Positions 1 through 12,443 of a stretch of DNA of 64,000 nt are shown here, piece after piece; the first letter of the stretch is position 1; each line of letters begins with the position of its first letter. Both the position numbers and the translations under genes were made by a program. The stretch spans positions 21,040,501 to 21,104,500 of the forward strand of contig CM075344.1 of NCBI GenBank assembly GCA_037693485.1. Reading direction: 5' to 3'. The DNA is from Kitagawia praeruptora. Its lineage: Eukaryota; Streptophyta; Magnoliopsida; Apiales; Apiaceae. The notes beneath the pieces are model-generated. The model was not told the origin of the DNA and did not search any database. It saw nothing but the letters and a program-made list of their open reading frames with translations.

Positions 1-1930
1 TTCAATTAGGCTCAACTTGCCACAATATCCTAATGGTATGTTTCTTCACAGGGACTTTTGTAATGGTTTTGTTTGTATTGCTAATGATTTTGGTAATGTT
101 ATGGTTTAAGACACTTCCAACCCTAAAAATGGAATCAGGCGTTTTATATGCTTAGGGTTTGGATGAAAATGAGAGACTACTTTCAAGAAGCATCTATTTG
201 TGTTTCTTTTATGTGTTCGGGTTTAGTTATTTTGTTCATTAGTGGTTAGTCAAGCATGATGAACTTTGTTCTTATAAACAAATATTGCACCAGATAGGCA
301 AGGTCAGGGAATACTATGACAAACTTTTGACTAAGAATTCAATTAACACTGCAATGAGACAACAGCATATGTTAACTTTTTTTCATCATTTTGTTTAATT
401 CTCATGAGGCAATAATTTAAATTATGAAAATTTAAATGTTTATCCCCCAATTTTATCATAGCAAATAATATGTGATGTTCGCTTGTGAAATGATAGGAGG
501 TTTATGTTTATGCTATAATGTTATGTTCTGCGTGAATTGATAGAGAGGTCTCTGGTTATGCTGCTGATGTCTGTATATATATTTGCAATCACTATTAAAA
601 AAAAAAAGACTGAAATTTTGATACTTGTTTTTTTACGTACCAATGAACAAGTGTTGCATTAGAGAGGGAAATACCAAGATTGTGACTATTGGTTTGAAGA
701 ATTGTGAGACTGATGCTGCTATTCATTTTCCTTCTTCTAGACATGTCATTCATCGAATCAAGAACAGAAAGTTGTCAAGCTTTGACACCAAAAGCCTGTG
801 ACAAACTTGATGGAAAATTTAAATATGAATTTTAAAAGGCTTGCTATTGATATTGCTATTGATAGGGCTTTGTATTAACAGAAAGTTAAACATTAGCAAG
901 CTCAGCAAGCCTAGCTAGCAAACAATAAAAAGCCCATTACAGTTCATTTTTAAGCCTCTCTTTCCACCAAGTGGGTCGGTGGATTTTGGTGGCAAGGCTT
1001 GACAACTTTTTACTGTTTAATCAATGAATGACATGTCTTTTTGAGAAGGAAAAACAGTTAACAGCATCAATTGCACCATTCTTCAAACCATTAGTCACAA
1101 TCTTGTTCTTTCCCTCTCTAATGTAACACTTTTTCAGCGGTAAGAAAACAAGAATCAAATTTTCATTCGTTTTGAATAGTGGATTGCAAATATATACGCA
1201 CACAGCTGCAGAGTATAACCATGGATCTCTTTATCAATTCACGCAAAACATAACATTATAGCAGAAGCACAAACCTCCATTCATTTCACAAGCGAACATC
1301 ACATATGATTTCCTAGGATAAAGTTGCGAGATAAACATTTAAATTTTCATAACTTATAATTATTGCCTCATAAGAATTGGATAAAATGATGGAGAAAAGT
1401 TAACACCTGCTGATGTCTCATTGCATTGTGAATTGAATTCGTTGTCAAAAGTTTGTCATAGTATTCCCGGCCTTGCCTATCTCCTGTAAAATTTGATTAT
1501 AAGCAGAAATGTAAAATTTGACCAACAACAAAATAATTAAACCCCAAAACAAAAAAGAAACTAAAAAAGGTACTCACTTTTTTTTATTGAATCTCTGCAT
1601 TAGGTTAACTCATGTTAGGTTAACTCATCAACTTTCTTGAGTAACTCCTCCTTGGTATGAAAAAAGAGGCCAACACACAAATAAATTAGTCTACACAAGA
1701 ATTTGATACATATTATCATACACATGAATCTAAAAACTCCTAAAAAAATAGAGGATCACTCATTGTACTATAATTAAGAAGTATGTAAAACGCCATTTGA
1801 TTTCATTTTTAGGGTTGGAAGTGTCTTTGACCATAACATTAGCATAATCATTAGAAGTAGAAAAAATCTATTACAAAAGCTAGGGTGAAGAAACATACCG
1901 TTAGGATATTGTGGGTCGAGCCTAATTGTT
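1..1930. repeat. Long imperfect inverted repeat (foldback), arms about 0.75-0.9 kb
   Basis: Bases 1-756 match the reverse complement of 1021-1930 over nearly their whole length, with small gaps; the spacer is about 757-1020. Examples are the stretch at 661-720 against 1060-1130, the stretch at 290-450 against 1330-1480, and the very start (aattaggctc) against 1915-1925. The right arm carries extra sequence near 1490-1800. Part of the left arm (about 49-180) translates with one stop into an F-box-protein-like string (CNGFVCIANDFGNVMV), and the right arm carries a poorer copy on the minus strand. The left end is cut by the window edge, so terminal repeats and a TSD cannot be assessed. It could be a foldback transposon or an inverted duplication of a gene fragment able to give hairpin RNA. 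The repeat is clear; its origin is not. Confidence 0.8.
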
Positions 1931-3151
1931 TTTATATTGGACTTCTGACCATTTTCTTGTTAATCTGAGAATAGATGGCTTTTGTTTTGTCGAAATTGGT
2001 GAGGTGAATTCGAACAAATTCAGGACTTCAGATTAACTTACTCCATGATTTGCAAAAAGGTTTGAAGGGGGAGAGTGAAAGTACAGCAGCCAAGAAAGTG
2101 AAGTAAATATGAAATCTCCGCTCTCGGAGAGAATGATGATCAGTGCCAATGTGGATATTTGGTCAAATGCAATGTAGGAAGAAATCATAGATTTGTCCTA
2201 GACGTAATTCCATACATGCATTTATGTGATATTTGTGTAGAAAGAAGAAGCATATCTTCTATGTTATATATCTATATTTTTAAGTTGTTAATTGCTATAC
2301 AAATATATAGGTATATTCTTACATTGGATGAATTTGTTGCTTAAAATTTACTACGGCCTCTTTTTTTGTAGATCATGCTTAATATCTATTGTTGTAGTGT
2401 TGCTGGCTACTTGTTTGAAAATTCAAAATCGATAATCGTAGGAAGATTGTTCCATTAATTATTTATTTTTTGATATTGTTTTTTGTGCAAGACCTAGTTT
2501 TCCTAGAGTGAATGAAGGGGTTGCAGGTTTCGTATTTTGAAAACCTCTCCTGTGAATCTTAGTACAATCTTAGTCGAGGATACTCGAGGTGTGCCTTGCC
2601 CACACTTAGTCCCTCTTGCCGGAATCAAAATTAAAATTCAATTCGTTAATTTTATCTATTACAACATCAATGACAATTGCATTTTTTAAATCTTCGGCAT
2701 TAATATGTGTTTAATTGTTTTTGTACAAGATAGTATATAACTCACCAATACTCTCTACCTTTAAGTGGTTGATAAGTTTGGAAAAAAATTTAATTGTGAG
2801 AAATCAATTCATCCACAATTAGAAATTCATCCAATCAACTGATCTGTACACGAATTGTTCAATTAGAGGGCGATGGAATAGGCTCCAGACGAGATTTTAT
2901 ATCCGTTAATTTTAGGTCATGATTCGATTCTTTCTCATTTTCGAGAATTTTCAAATAACGTCGTACAATATTATATTGTAGGATTATAATAAGTTTTACT
3001 AACTAGATGAAGTTTAATTTAGTAAGTTATAAGTGAAGGCAGACCCCTCGATCAATTATCATATATGATACGTTAACAATGGGAATCCTTAACATTAATT
3101 TGAGGTACTCTACTACACTCGTCAACATATGATCCAAATGCACAATTATAA
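1931..3151. other. AT-rich stretch without recognisable gene
   Basis: Only short open frames occur and no domain, RNA gene or element end was recognised. A moderately GC-richer patch at about 2510-2630 could be a coding remnant but matched nothing I know. Confidence 0.4.
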
Positions 3152-3540
3152 CACTACACCATAGATTGCTTTGCGCAACCAAACTTGATAAAATTTCTTA
3201 AAAATCGTTGTTATTACTTGAAAAATTATGATAAATTTGGAGATATTGCAATACTTTTGAAAATTGTTACAATTGAATTGACAAAGTGTTACTTTATAAA
3301 AAAATCGAACTCTGTTGCAACGATTTCACAAAACCGTTGCCGTTGATTTAACATTTTTGGACCAATCTATTGGCGGGCTAAAAAAAAAGAAGCGGGATTT
3401 TAAACTTTTTTTTGCCCGACATTACTCAGCTCAAACAAGCAGGATAAATAAAATTGTTTATAACAATAATAGAGTGAAAGAAAAACACTTCAACTTTTTT
3501 TATGTCAGGGAAAAAACACTTAACTTTAAATACAGTTGCT
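3152..3540 (+). mobile_element. Truncated CACTA-type left end
   Basis: The stretch begins CACTACACCATAG and continues with gttgc/cgttgc-rich subterminal-looking sequence up to about 3350, then a GC-box-like patch (ggcgggct, agcggga) near 3372-3420. Plant CACTA transposons begin with CACTA and carry such repeated short motifs near their ends. No matching right end (TATGGTGTAGTG) was found in the window. The LINE begins about 3541, so the rest of this element is either past the LINE (after 17620) or lost. Confidence 0.4.
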
Positions 3541-6500
3541 ATCTCCAATCGAATTAACAAGAAATGGAATTGGCTTTTTAATTATGATGAGCATGAGTAC
3601 GATCGTGTCTGGGTTGGTTGGGACCCATCAGTCTGGTCAGTTCAAGCTTTATTGAAGTCTTCTCAGCAAGTTACCTCTTCTGTTAATTTTCTACAGAAAC
3701 AAATTGCTTTCTGTGTAACGTTTGTCTATGCCTTGAACAAACCTCACGAAAGAGAGCCTCTGTGGGCAGACATTGAGCGTCTTCATCAGATTATCACTGG
3801 TCCGTGGTGTTTAAATGGCGATTTTAATTGCATTCTTTCTTTAAATGAGGTGAAAGGAGGGCGTGAGCATTGGACGCCTGGAATGCAATCCGTTCTCGAT
3901 TGTGTTTCTAACTCTGCTCTTGGTCATATTAAAACTGTTGGCCCTTTGTTCACTTGGACTAACAAAAGGTGTGAGCTTATTAAAAAAAGATTAGATCGAA
4001 TGTTGGGAAGCAGGGACTGGTTTAATGTTTTCAGCGAAGCTTCAGTAATGGTGAAAAATAGAGGTCTTATGGATCATTGTCCGCTTATTTGTTCAATTCC
4101 AATGCAGCTAGAGAAAATCTCCAAGCCTTTCCAGTTTTTCAACTTCATGATTGACATCGAAGGATTTGAGGAAGCAGTTTCAAAGGCCAGGGAGAGTCGT
4201 TGGTTTAGGGATCCAATGTTTATTTTATTTCGTAAGCTTAAAGAAGTTAAAAAATCTTTATCTGCCCTTAACAAGAAGCATGGTGATGTTCACAACAATG
4301 TTGTTTTGGCTCGTGCTATTTTGTCGGATTTGCAAGACCAGTTAATTTCGGACTGTGATAATCAAAACCTGTTACTGTTGGAGTCTCAGGCTTGTGGCAA
4401 TCTTCAAAAGGCTCTTCTCGAAGAGGAACGTTTTTTACTGCAAAAATCAAGGGTAAATTGGCTTAATGTTGGGGATGGTAATAGATTCTTTTTCAACAAA
4501 ACAAAGGCCAATTGGAATGTTAATAAGATGCTGGTCATTCAAAACAGTGATGGAGATATGGTTTCAGGCCACAAAAATGTTTCGAAAGTTGGAGTTGACT
4601 ACTTTTCTAGCACCTTGGGTACCTCTGTTGATATGCAATCCTATGATTTTGATAGTCTTAACTGTGCATCGATTTCCTCTGTTCAAGCTACATTACTCGA
4701 AGCCCCTGTCAAAAATGACATTATTCTATCAACTTTAAAGAATATGAAAAGGAATAAAGCGCCTGGGCCTGATGGTTTTTCTGTGGAATTTTATTTGGCA
4801 GCTTGGGACATTGTTGGTTCAACTTTCTGTGATGCAGTCAAGAGTTTTTTTGCAGATGTGTCCTTATTCAAGCCGATTAATGCTACTAGTATTGCATTAC
4901 TTCCAAAAGTTCCCACCCCCGCTTCTATTTTAGATTATCGCCCTATTTCTCTATGCTCGATTCCTTACAAATGTATTGAAAAAATTCTTGCATCTCGCCT
5001 CAAAGTCGTCATGCCCAGTATCATTGACATCTCCCAATCTGCTTTCATTCCGGGACGCAATATTTCTGATAATATTCTCATGGCCCAAGAGATTTTTCGA
5101 GGTTATCATAGAGATAGTGGCGTTCCAAAGTGTGCTTTGAAGCTTGATCTTCACAAGGCGTTCGATTCGTTGAATTGGAACTTCATTTTAGGTGCCTTGC
5201 GTAAGTTGAATTTTCCAAATAAATTCATAAAATGGATCCATTTATGCATCTCTACCACCACCTTTTCTGTTAAGGTGAATGGATCATTGTGTGGTTTTTT
5301 TGAAGGAAAAAAGGGAATTTATCAAGGGGATCCTATATCTCCTTGTATCTTCTCGATTGCTATGACTATATTGTCTTCAATGCTTGCCAAGTCTTCTTCT
5401 AACTTTAAATATCATTGGAAGTGTAAAAACTTGAAACTTACGCACCTTCTTTATGCCGATGATGTGTTACTGTTTTCAAATGGTGATAGGGACTGTGTTA
5501 TTCACCTCATGAACTGTATCTCTCGTTTTGCCTCTTCTAGTGGTTTGAATGCAAGCATTGCAAAGAGCACAGTCTTTTTCGGAAATTGTGATGCTGATTT
5601 TGTCAGATGGTTTGATTCCTCGTATGGTTTAGCGCATGGAACTCTCCCCGTTCGCTTTCTAGGGGTTCCTTTAATCTCAACTCGTCTAAGCCACAATGAC
5701 TGCCTTCCGCTTCTCGACAGGATTACTAACAGGATTTCTTGCTGGACCACTCTGTTGCTTTCTTTTGCAGGTCGTGTGCAACTTATAAAGTCCGTTCTCA
5801 CAGTTGTTCAATCTTTTTGGACTAATCTCTTCGTTCTTCCTAGCTCTGTTCATGGCAGGCTCAAATCAGTTTTCACTCGTTTCTTATGGAAGGGTGATGC
5901 CTTTTCTCGAGGAAGAGCTAAGGTTAGTTGGGACACGATTTGTTTGCCCATTGGAGAAGGTGGCCTGGTTCTTAAACAATCTAAGCAATGGAACCAAGCT
6001 CAGATTTTGCATCATTTATGCCGTATGGTTTGTAAGAGCAAAGCCTTGTGGCCTGTGTGGGTTAATACTACTTTGCTAAAAAAGAATCATTTCTGGAATA
6101 TGGATATGCCCAACGACTGTTCATGGATTGTTCGTAACATTCTTAGGTTACGTCCTTTGGCACTTCAATACATTGTTTTTAAAATCGGAAATGGCATGAA
6201 TACCTCGCTGTGTTTTGATCCTTGGTGGACTGCAAAGTGCCTGGCCATAAGCAAACATGATCCTATTATTGCTCAAGAAAATGGTAATTCTGATGCATCT
6301 GTGAACTCTCTGATCAATACTGGAACATGGGTTTTACCCCAACCATCGAACATGATTCATCACCTCAATCCAGGCCTGGCTCTTTTCATTCAGCAGTTTA
6401 ACTACCCTTCTTTTGATCTTAATGCTTCTTATTCAATTCTTTGGAACAACTTGCCTCTCCGGAAACTAAAGACTTGGGATATTTGGGATTCCATTAGAGT

Positions 6501-6613
6501 TTCTTCTCCTACAGTTGCTTGGAGTACTTGTATCTGGCATAGGCTTAGAGTGCTTCGGTATGCTCATCACGAGTGGATTCTATGCCATGGTCGCCTTCCC
6601 ACTATGCATAGAC
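3502..6613 (+). pseudogene. LINE ORF2, main part: endonuclease fragment and reverse transcriptase
   Basis: The open frame runs 1042 codons to a stop at 6628-6630 that lies inside the inserted CACTA end; true LINE coding stops at 6613. Visible parts are the C-terminal portion of the APE-type endonuclease (GDFN at residues 106-109, DHCPL near 191) and the reverse transcriptase (PGPDG 421-425, KLDLHKAFDS 547-556 with Asp549, QGDPISP 608-614, YADD 651-654). A thumb region follows, then the start of the zf-RVT domain (residue about 1018 on). The first codons from ATG 3502 come from flanking DNA rather than the LINE, so the N-terminus is artificial. The reverse transcriptase core has no internal stop. 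In the family this protein copies LINE RNA at a nicked genomic site. The element cannot be autonomous because ORF1 and the endonuclease N-terminus are absent. Confidence 0.9.
6611..6613 (+). repeat. TSD gac, left copy (CACTA 6614-17060)
   Basis: It pairs with gac at 17061-17063. Removing the element and one copy restores the LINE reading frame, which confirms the boundary independently. Confidence 0.95.
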
Positions 6614-6626
6614 CACTACGCCATAA
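6614..6626 (+). repeat. Terminal inverted repeat, left (CACTACGCCATAA)
   Basis: It is perfectly repeated in inverse at 17048-17060. It creates the stop at 6628-6630 that ends the upstream LINE frame. Confidence 0.95.
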
Positions 6627-6634
6627 GTGAGTAT

Positions 6635-7480
6635 ACGCAACCCTTTTTACAAAGCGTTGCACAGAAAGCGTTTCGTTAGATAGAAGTTTTGGGTCTTTTG
6701 CAACTGAGCTGAATTGGTGTTGCGTTAGATATAGATTAGCGTTGCGTATTACCCACAGTGTTTCACATTATGCAACACTAACTGATGGCGTTGCGTTAGA
6801 TATTTTTTTATTTTTATAAATGGTGATGTGGCAGGAGAGGGACCCACATGTGCTGACGTGGCATTTGCTGACGTGGCACATGTGGGACCCACATTTGCTG
6901 ACGTGGCAGAAGTGGGGCCCACCTTTGCTGACGTGGCAGCAACCGTTGCATTAGGTACCAGTGGTGTTGCGTTTGCTCTTTGAAGTGTTGCATTAGATAT
7001 ATTTATTTATTTTTTAAAATATGACGTGGCAGATGTAGGACCCACAAATGCTGACGTGGCAGTGTGGGTCCCACAAAGGTGACGTGGCAAGAGACCTATC
7101 ATGCTGATGTGGCAATTGTGGGACCCATAATTGCTGACGTGGCAGAAGTGGGACCCACTAATGCTGACGTGGCATTTTCTTACGTGGCAGAAGCGTTGCA
7201 TTAGAGACACGTAGTGTTGCATTTGCTGTTTAAAGTGTTGCATTAGATATCTGTATATTTTTTTAAAAAATATGACGTGGCAGATGTGGGACCCACAAGG
7301 GTGACGTGGCAGGTGGCCCAACATGCTGACGTGGCAGAAGTGGGACCCACAATTGGTGACGTGGCAGAAGTGGGACCCACTAATGATGACGTGGCATTTG
7401 CTGACGTGTCAGAAGCGTTGCATTAGGTATCACTAGTGTTGCATTTGCTGTTTGAAGTGTTGCATTAGATATTTATATTC
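6635..7480. repeat. Left subterminal repeat region of the CACTA element
   Basis: Two motif families alternate: gttgcgtt/gttgcatta (for example 6650, 6720, 7190, 7425) and a tandem block built from ctgacgtggca plus gtgggacccac with a period of roughly 35-45 bp (6830-7410). In En/Spm-type elements the accessory protein binds short subterminal repeats to pair the ends; these are the candidate sites here. The 5' promoter of the transposase gene should overlap or follow this region. Confidence 0.8.
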
Positions 7481-8701
7481 TTTTATTAACTAGTCTTGTC
7501 CCGAATGATGAATCTATTTTTTAAAATTATTTTTTCGACGTTCCAATCGCGTAGATGTTAAAAAAATATTATTCTAATAATAATAATTATTATTTTAAAA
7601 ATATTAAAATTTTTATCCAACAAGTAAAAAATTAAAATCATTAATCATCTTCAACAAATTGCCTGATTATGGATTAATCATTATTTGTTTATGTTTACGT
7701 TGTTCGACTATTTTTATAAATGTCTTATGACTTATCATTAATGAATGGAATTTTACTCGAATAAAAAAAATTAAAATCATTTCATTTGAAAAAAATTAAA
7801 ATCATTTGAGAATTAAAACAACATTACTATGTGTTATGAGGACACGTGATTTGCACGGTGAAAAAGAGGCGGACAATTTCCCCCCAAAACTAAAGCTATA
7901 CTTTCCCCCAATTATTGTGAGTATACTTTCCCAGATCTAAAGCTCTCTACCGCACACTCTCACCACACACTCTCGACTCTCCCACACTGAAATTGCATAC
8001 ACGGTTTAAACATAATCTTCTTTACACATAATCTTCTCTGTACTCACAGATTCATTTTCTTTACACATAATCTTCTCTGTACTCACAGATTCATTTCATT
8101 TTGCAGTTGGAATTAGGGCTTTTTCAATTGGGGCTTTTTCAATTGGGGCTTTCAGTTAACATCTTCGTTACTCACGGTTTCTCTCTAGGTAAAAATCTCT
8201 AATTAACTTGGATTTGGGTATAATTATTGCATGTGATTAAATCTAGGGTTTTCATGTCTAGGGGTTTATGTACTTGTATTTGTGTTTTATGTGCTTGATT
8301 ATCTTGGATTTGGTTAAATAATTATTGCATGTGATTAAATCTACGGTTTTCATGTCTAGGGTTTTATGTACTTGTATTTGTGTTTTATGTGCTTGATATT
8401 TGTTGAGTGTTAGAGCGAGTGAGAGCCAACAAGAAGATTGGGAGAGACAGAGAGATGGAGAGAGAGAGAGAGGGAGACAAACAGAGAGAGTACTGTAATG
8501 TATGTGTGTTTTCATGTCTATTTTTTTTCATTGTTTCATCCCTATTTTGTCAATGTGCTAGCAACTATATTGACAAGTTTTAGCTAAACTTGTTATGTAT
8601 TTTTCCTAATTCTCTAAGTGTGCATCTGTTCTTCTCATTACACTCTAGCGTTAAACTACTTATAGTACAATTACAATGTTCGTTACAAAAGCCTTTTTCA
8701 T
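7481..8701 (+). promoter_or_regulatory. CACTA upstream and leader region with short tandem duplications
   Basis: This AT-rich spacer is followed by a CT-rich leader. Within it, about 43 bp (tttacacataatcttctctg...) is duplicated at 8020-8095 and about 97 bp (starting cttggatttgg) at 8207-8300 and 8303-8397. A GA/CT microsatellite lies at 8440-8485. A leader with possible untranslated introns is typical of TNP2 genes. A TATA box or transcription start cannot be fixed by eye. Confidence 0.5.
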
Positions 8702-11700
8702 ATGGTAGATTATAATATATTTAAACCTTACAGGCTTGGCCTTGGTGATTTGTCGAAACTGTTAGCCACGTATAGAAGTTTAGATTTACTAGGCAGTGGA
8801 TATATTGCTGTAATGGTTGATGAGAGTAATATTTGGATAGGACTTCCCAGATATAGTGCTGGATATGGGGAAGGGGTAAAAGATTTTTTGAAAAATGCGT
8901 TCCCTGTTTCTTGTCTAGGCGATGAAATGAAGTGCCCTTGCAAAAACTGTATGGATCGTAACTGGCATACGAAAGATGTCATCTATGATCATCTGGTTTG
9001 CAATGGGCCATCGCCGTTACATGTCAATTGGATTTATGATGTTTCACGAACGAAATTAGGAAATAGTAAGGACTCCATGGATTATGAAACGGGGGTGGAT
9101 TTTGGGAATAATTTAGACTTTATGTTTAAATGTATGGGTAAGAAGTTTGAAGGTAGACCAAATGCAGAGGCTGAAAGGTTTTATCGACATGTTAATGAGG
9201 GAAAGAAACCGTTATATCCTGGTTGTACTAACTTTTCTCGACTAAGTTTCTTGATCACACTTTATCATTTAAAGTGTGCTCATGGAATTAGTGAGTCTGC
9301 ATTTGGGGAATTGCTGAAACTAATGAAAGAAGCATTTCCTAATGCCCACCTACCTACGTCATTCAATGCCGCGAAAAATATTATTAAGGATTTAGGACTT
9401 GATTATCAAAGAATACATGCATGCCCAAATAGTTGCATGTTGTATTGGGCGGAAAATGAAGACAAAGATGTTTGTCAGACTTGTGGTGTTTCAAGGTGGG
9501 TTGTACAAGAGAAAAAAGGGATTGCTACTGATGATGATGTGGAGAAGGTGTTTCACAGGGTTCCAGCAAATGTGATGAGATATTTTCCGCTAAAAGCAAG
9601 GCTGCAAAGGATGTTTATGTGCAAAGAATTTTCGAAACTTATGACATGGCATGCAGTAGGACGAAAAGATGACGGGAAACTAAGACATCCGGCAGATGCT
9701 GGGGCATGGAAGACGATGGATGCTCAATATCCTGATTTTCCATCAGATATTCGAAATGTGAGTTTAGGTGTAGCATCTGACGGATTTAACCCTTATCGTT
9801 CAATGAATTCAACTCATAGCACATGGCCAATACTGTTGGTTAATTATAACCTTCCACCTTGGCTATGCATGAAACATGAGAATTTGATTCTTTCAACATT
9901 AATATCGGGTCCAGATTCGCCGAACAATAATATTGACGTGTATATGCAACCTTTGATCGCGGAGTTGAAAGAATTATGGGACGTGGGAGTCGAAACTTAC
10001 GATGCCCTAACTGACCAGAATTTTAATTTACGTGCACGTGTGTTGTGGACCATAAGTGATTTTCCTGGCTATGGTATGTTGTCAGGTTGGAGCACGAAGG
10101 GGAAACTAGCGTGTCCCGTATGCCACTACGAGACTTCTTCGGATTATTTAAAACATAGCAAAAAGATGTGCTACATGCATCACCGAAAATTTCTTGATCC
10201 TACACACGAATGGAGGCTGGATAAGAGACGATTTAATGGCGATATTGAAATGGGGCAGGTTCCAGAAGTTTTGTCAGGAACTGATATTGAAGAGTTATTG
10301 TTGGGGTTTGAAAACAAATTTGGGAAGGTCAAAAAATAGGTTACAAGTCATTGTCCTTTCAAAAAGAAGTCAATTTTTTTTGTCTTGCCATATTGGAGTA
10401 AAAATCCACTTCGACATAACCTTGATGCCATGCACATAGAAAAGAACGTATGTGACAAAATATTAGGTACTTTACTTAATATTGGTGGCAAGTCGAAGGA
10501 TCACTTAAGTGCTCGTTTTGATTTAAAAGAATTGGGTATAAGAAAGCCCCTTCATCCTGTTAAATCCGCGGATGGAAAGCATTATGAAATTAGAGCAGCA
10601 ATATTTGACATGACAAATAAGGAGAAAGATATCTTCTGTTCTGTATTAAAGAATGCCAAATTGCCATATGGTTGTGCTTCGAATATCAGCCGGTATGTAC
10701 ACACAAGCGAGAGAAAAGTAGTAGGGTATAAGAGCCACGATGCTCATTTCATACTCCACTATTTGTTACCATTTGCGGTAAGGAAAACATTAAAACCCGA
10801 GGTTGCGTTACCACTGATCAGACTTAGCGCATTCCTAAGAGGTATATGGGCCAAGGTTATTGATTTGGATGAAATTAAGAGGCTGCAACAAGAAATTATC
10901 GACGTACTTTGTCGATTTGAGACGATTTTCCCACAAGCTTTATTTGATATAATGGTCCACTTGCTTGTTCATTTATACCGAGAAGTCGAACTTGGTGGAC
11001 CACAACACCTTAGGTGCATGTTTCCTATTGAGCGGTACCTTGGAAAGTTGAAATCTTTCGTTCGAAATAGGAATAAACCTGAAGGTTCGATTGCAGAAGG
11101 TTACTTGGCAGAAGAATGTGTTATTTTCTGTTCAAGATTTTTGAGCAGCGAAGGAGTAACAAAAGACACCAAGTATTGTACTGATTTTGCAAGATGTCCA
11201 ACAAATGTCGGGCATCATATTGGAACAAGAAAGAATAAAGATGGAAAAATCTTTAAATTAAATGATGCAGATTGGAGGGCCAGTCATCGCTACATTTTGT
11301 TCAACTCTGGCAATAATGAAATAGAGAATCTGATTGAGTATGTTCTTAAGTCCTTTTTTCATTTTATTCAAGTCTATGTTATCAACGTCTACATTTATTA
11401 GTCTGTCTAAACTGAATATTTTTCTAGGGAGCATCGAGCTGTAGTAGATGGTCATGCAAATTCAAGAAGATACAAAAGGGAACGAACACATACCAACGAC
11501 TTTTGGAAATGGCTAAAAGAAGAGGTTCTGAAGAAGGACATGATTTCAAGAGATTTAGAGGTGTTTGCATTAGGTCCTAATCGGATGGCCAGGAGGTTTA
11601 GTGGCTATGCAGTAAATGGATATAGATTCCATACCAAGTCTAGGGATTCTCAATGTACCACACAAAACAGTGGGGTTTTTTTGACTGCCAAAACCACTAG

Positions 11701-12145
11701 TTTTGCTAGTTCGAAAGACCAAAATCCAATAATTGGGAATGTCAACTATTATGGATCAATCGAACAGATTTTTGAACTAGATTATTGGGGAGTTTTAAAT
11801 GTGGTCCTCTTTAAGTGTTGTTGGTACCAAGAAGAGAAAGACGCTTACGGGCTTACTAAAGTAAACTTTAACAAGTTTTGCTTTAAAAATGATCCTTATG
11901 TCCTGTCTTCTCAAGTGCAACAAGTTTTTTACGTGGAAGATCCGACTGAAAAGATGGTACATTATGTTGTTAAAAAATTACCGAGGGACTGGTGTGAAGC
12001 TGAGAACGAGAATGCAACCGAAGAAGATATTAACGATCCTGATGTACAAGATATTAATATTGGTCGTGGCATAGACATTGAAGTTGCTGATGGGGATTGT
12101 TTTAGAGATGATATCCCCCTAGCAGAAGTTCCCGTATCTCCTTAG
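8702..12145 (+). pseudogene. TNP2-type CACTA transposase (two coding exons, one in-frame stop)
   Basis: Exon 1 is 8702-11337 and exon 2 is 11428-12145; the intron has GT at 11338 and AG at 11426-11427 and joins in phase. Domains in order are a transposase-associated N-terminal domain with a CPCKNC zinc-binding core (about residues 43-115), Transposase_21 (HACPNSCMLYW, then VASDGFNPY and WTISDFPGYG with conserved Asp), DUF4218 (HNLDAMHIEKNVCD onward) and DUF4216 in exon 2. A TAG at 10337-10339 interrupts exon 1, while the frame continues unchanged on both sides. In the family this protein cuts and joins the element ends in the nucleus. The conserved domain begins right after a second ATG at 8813, so that may be the real start, or an upstream exon may exist. 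Otherwise it is full length for the family. Confidence 0.9.
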
Positions 12146-12443
12146 GAACTGTTGCTTCTCATAGAGAATTACATTGCTTTATTTCTGTCATGTCTACTGT
12201 CTTAGATTTAAAGTGTATTTGTCGCTCTTTGTTTTTTATGTAATTTACTCTCTTTATTAATGTACTTGACATTGTTTCTTTGTAATGAAATTTGTACTCC
12301 TGTTGTCATTAATTTACTTGTTCACTTGTTTTCCTTAATTTAACTCTTCCCTGTGAAGTGCATTCTTTAGATTTAATGATTTATAACTCTTCATTATTTA
12401 TATATATATACCTGGTTCTAATGGGACATTTACTGTGAACAGG

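Noticed and set aside
8728..8982. Minus-strand frames under the CACTA transposase and under the LINE and copia ORFs
   Set aside because: They are shadows of well-supported coding frames on the other strand or in other phases.
10185..10440. Frameshift in the CACTA transposase near 10340
   Set aside because: An overlapping frame suggested it, but the two long parts (ending 10336 and restarting 10340) are in the same phase; there is only a TAG.
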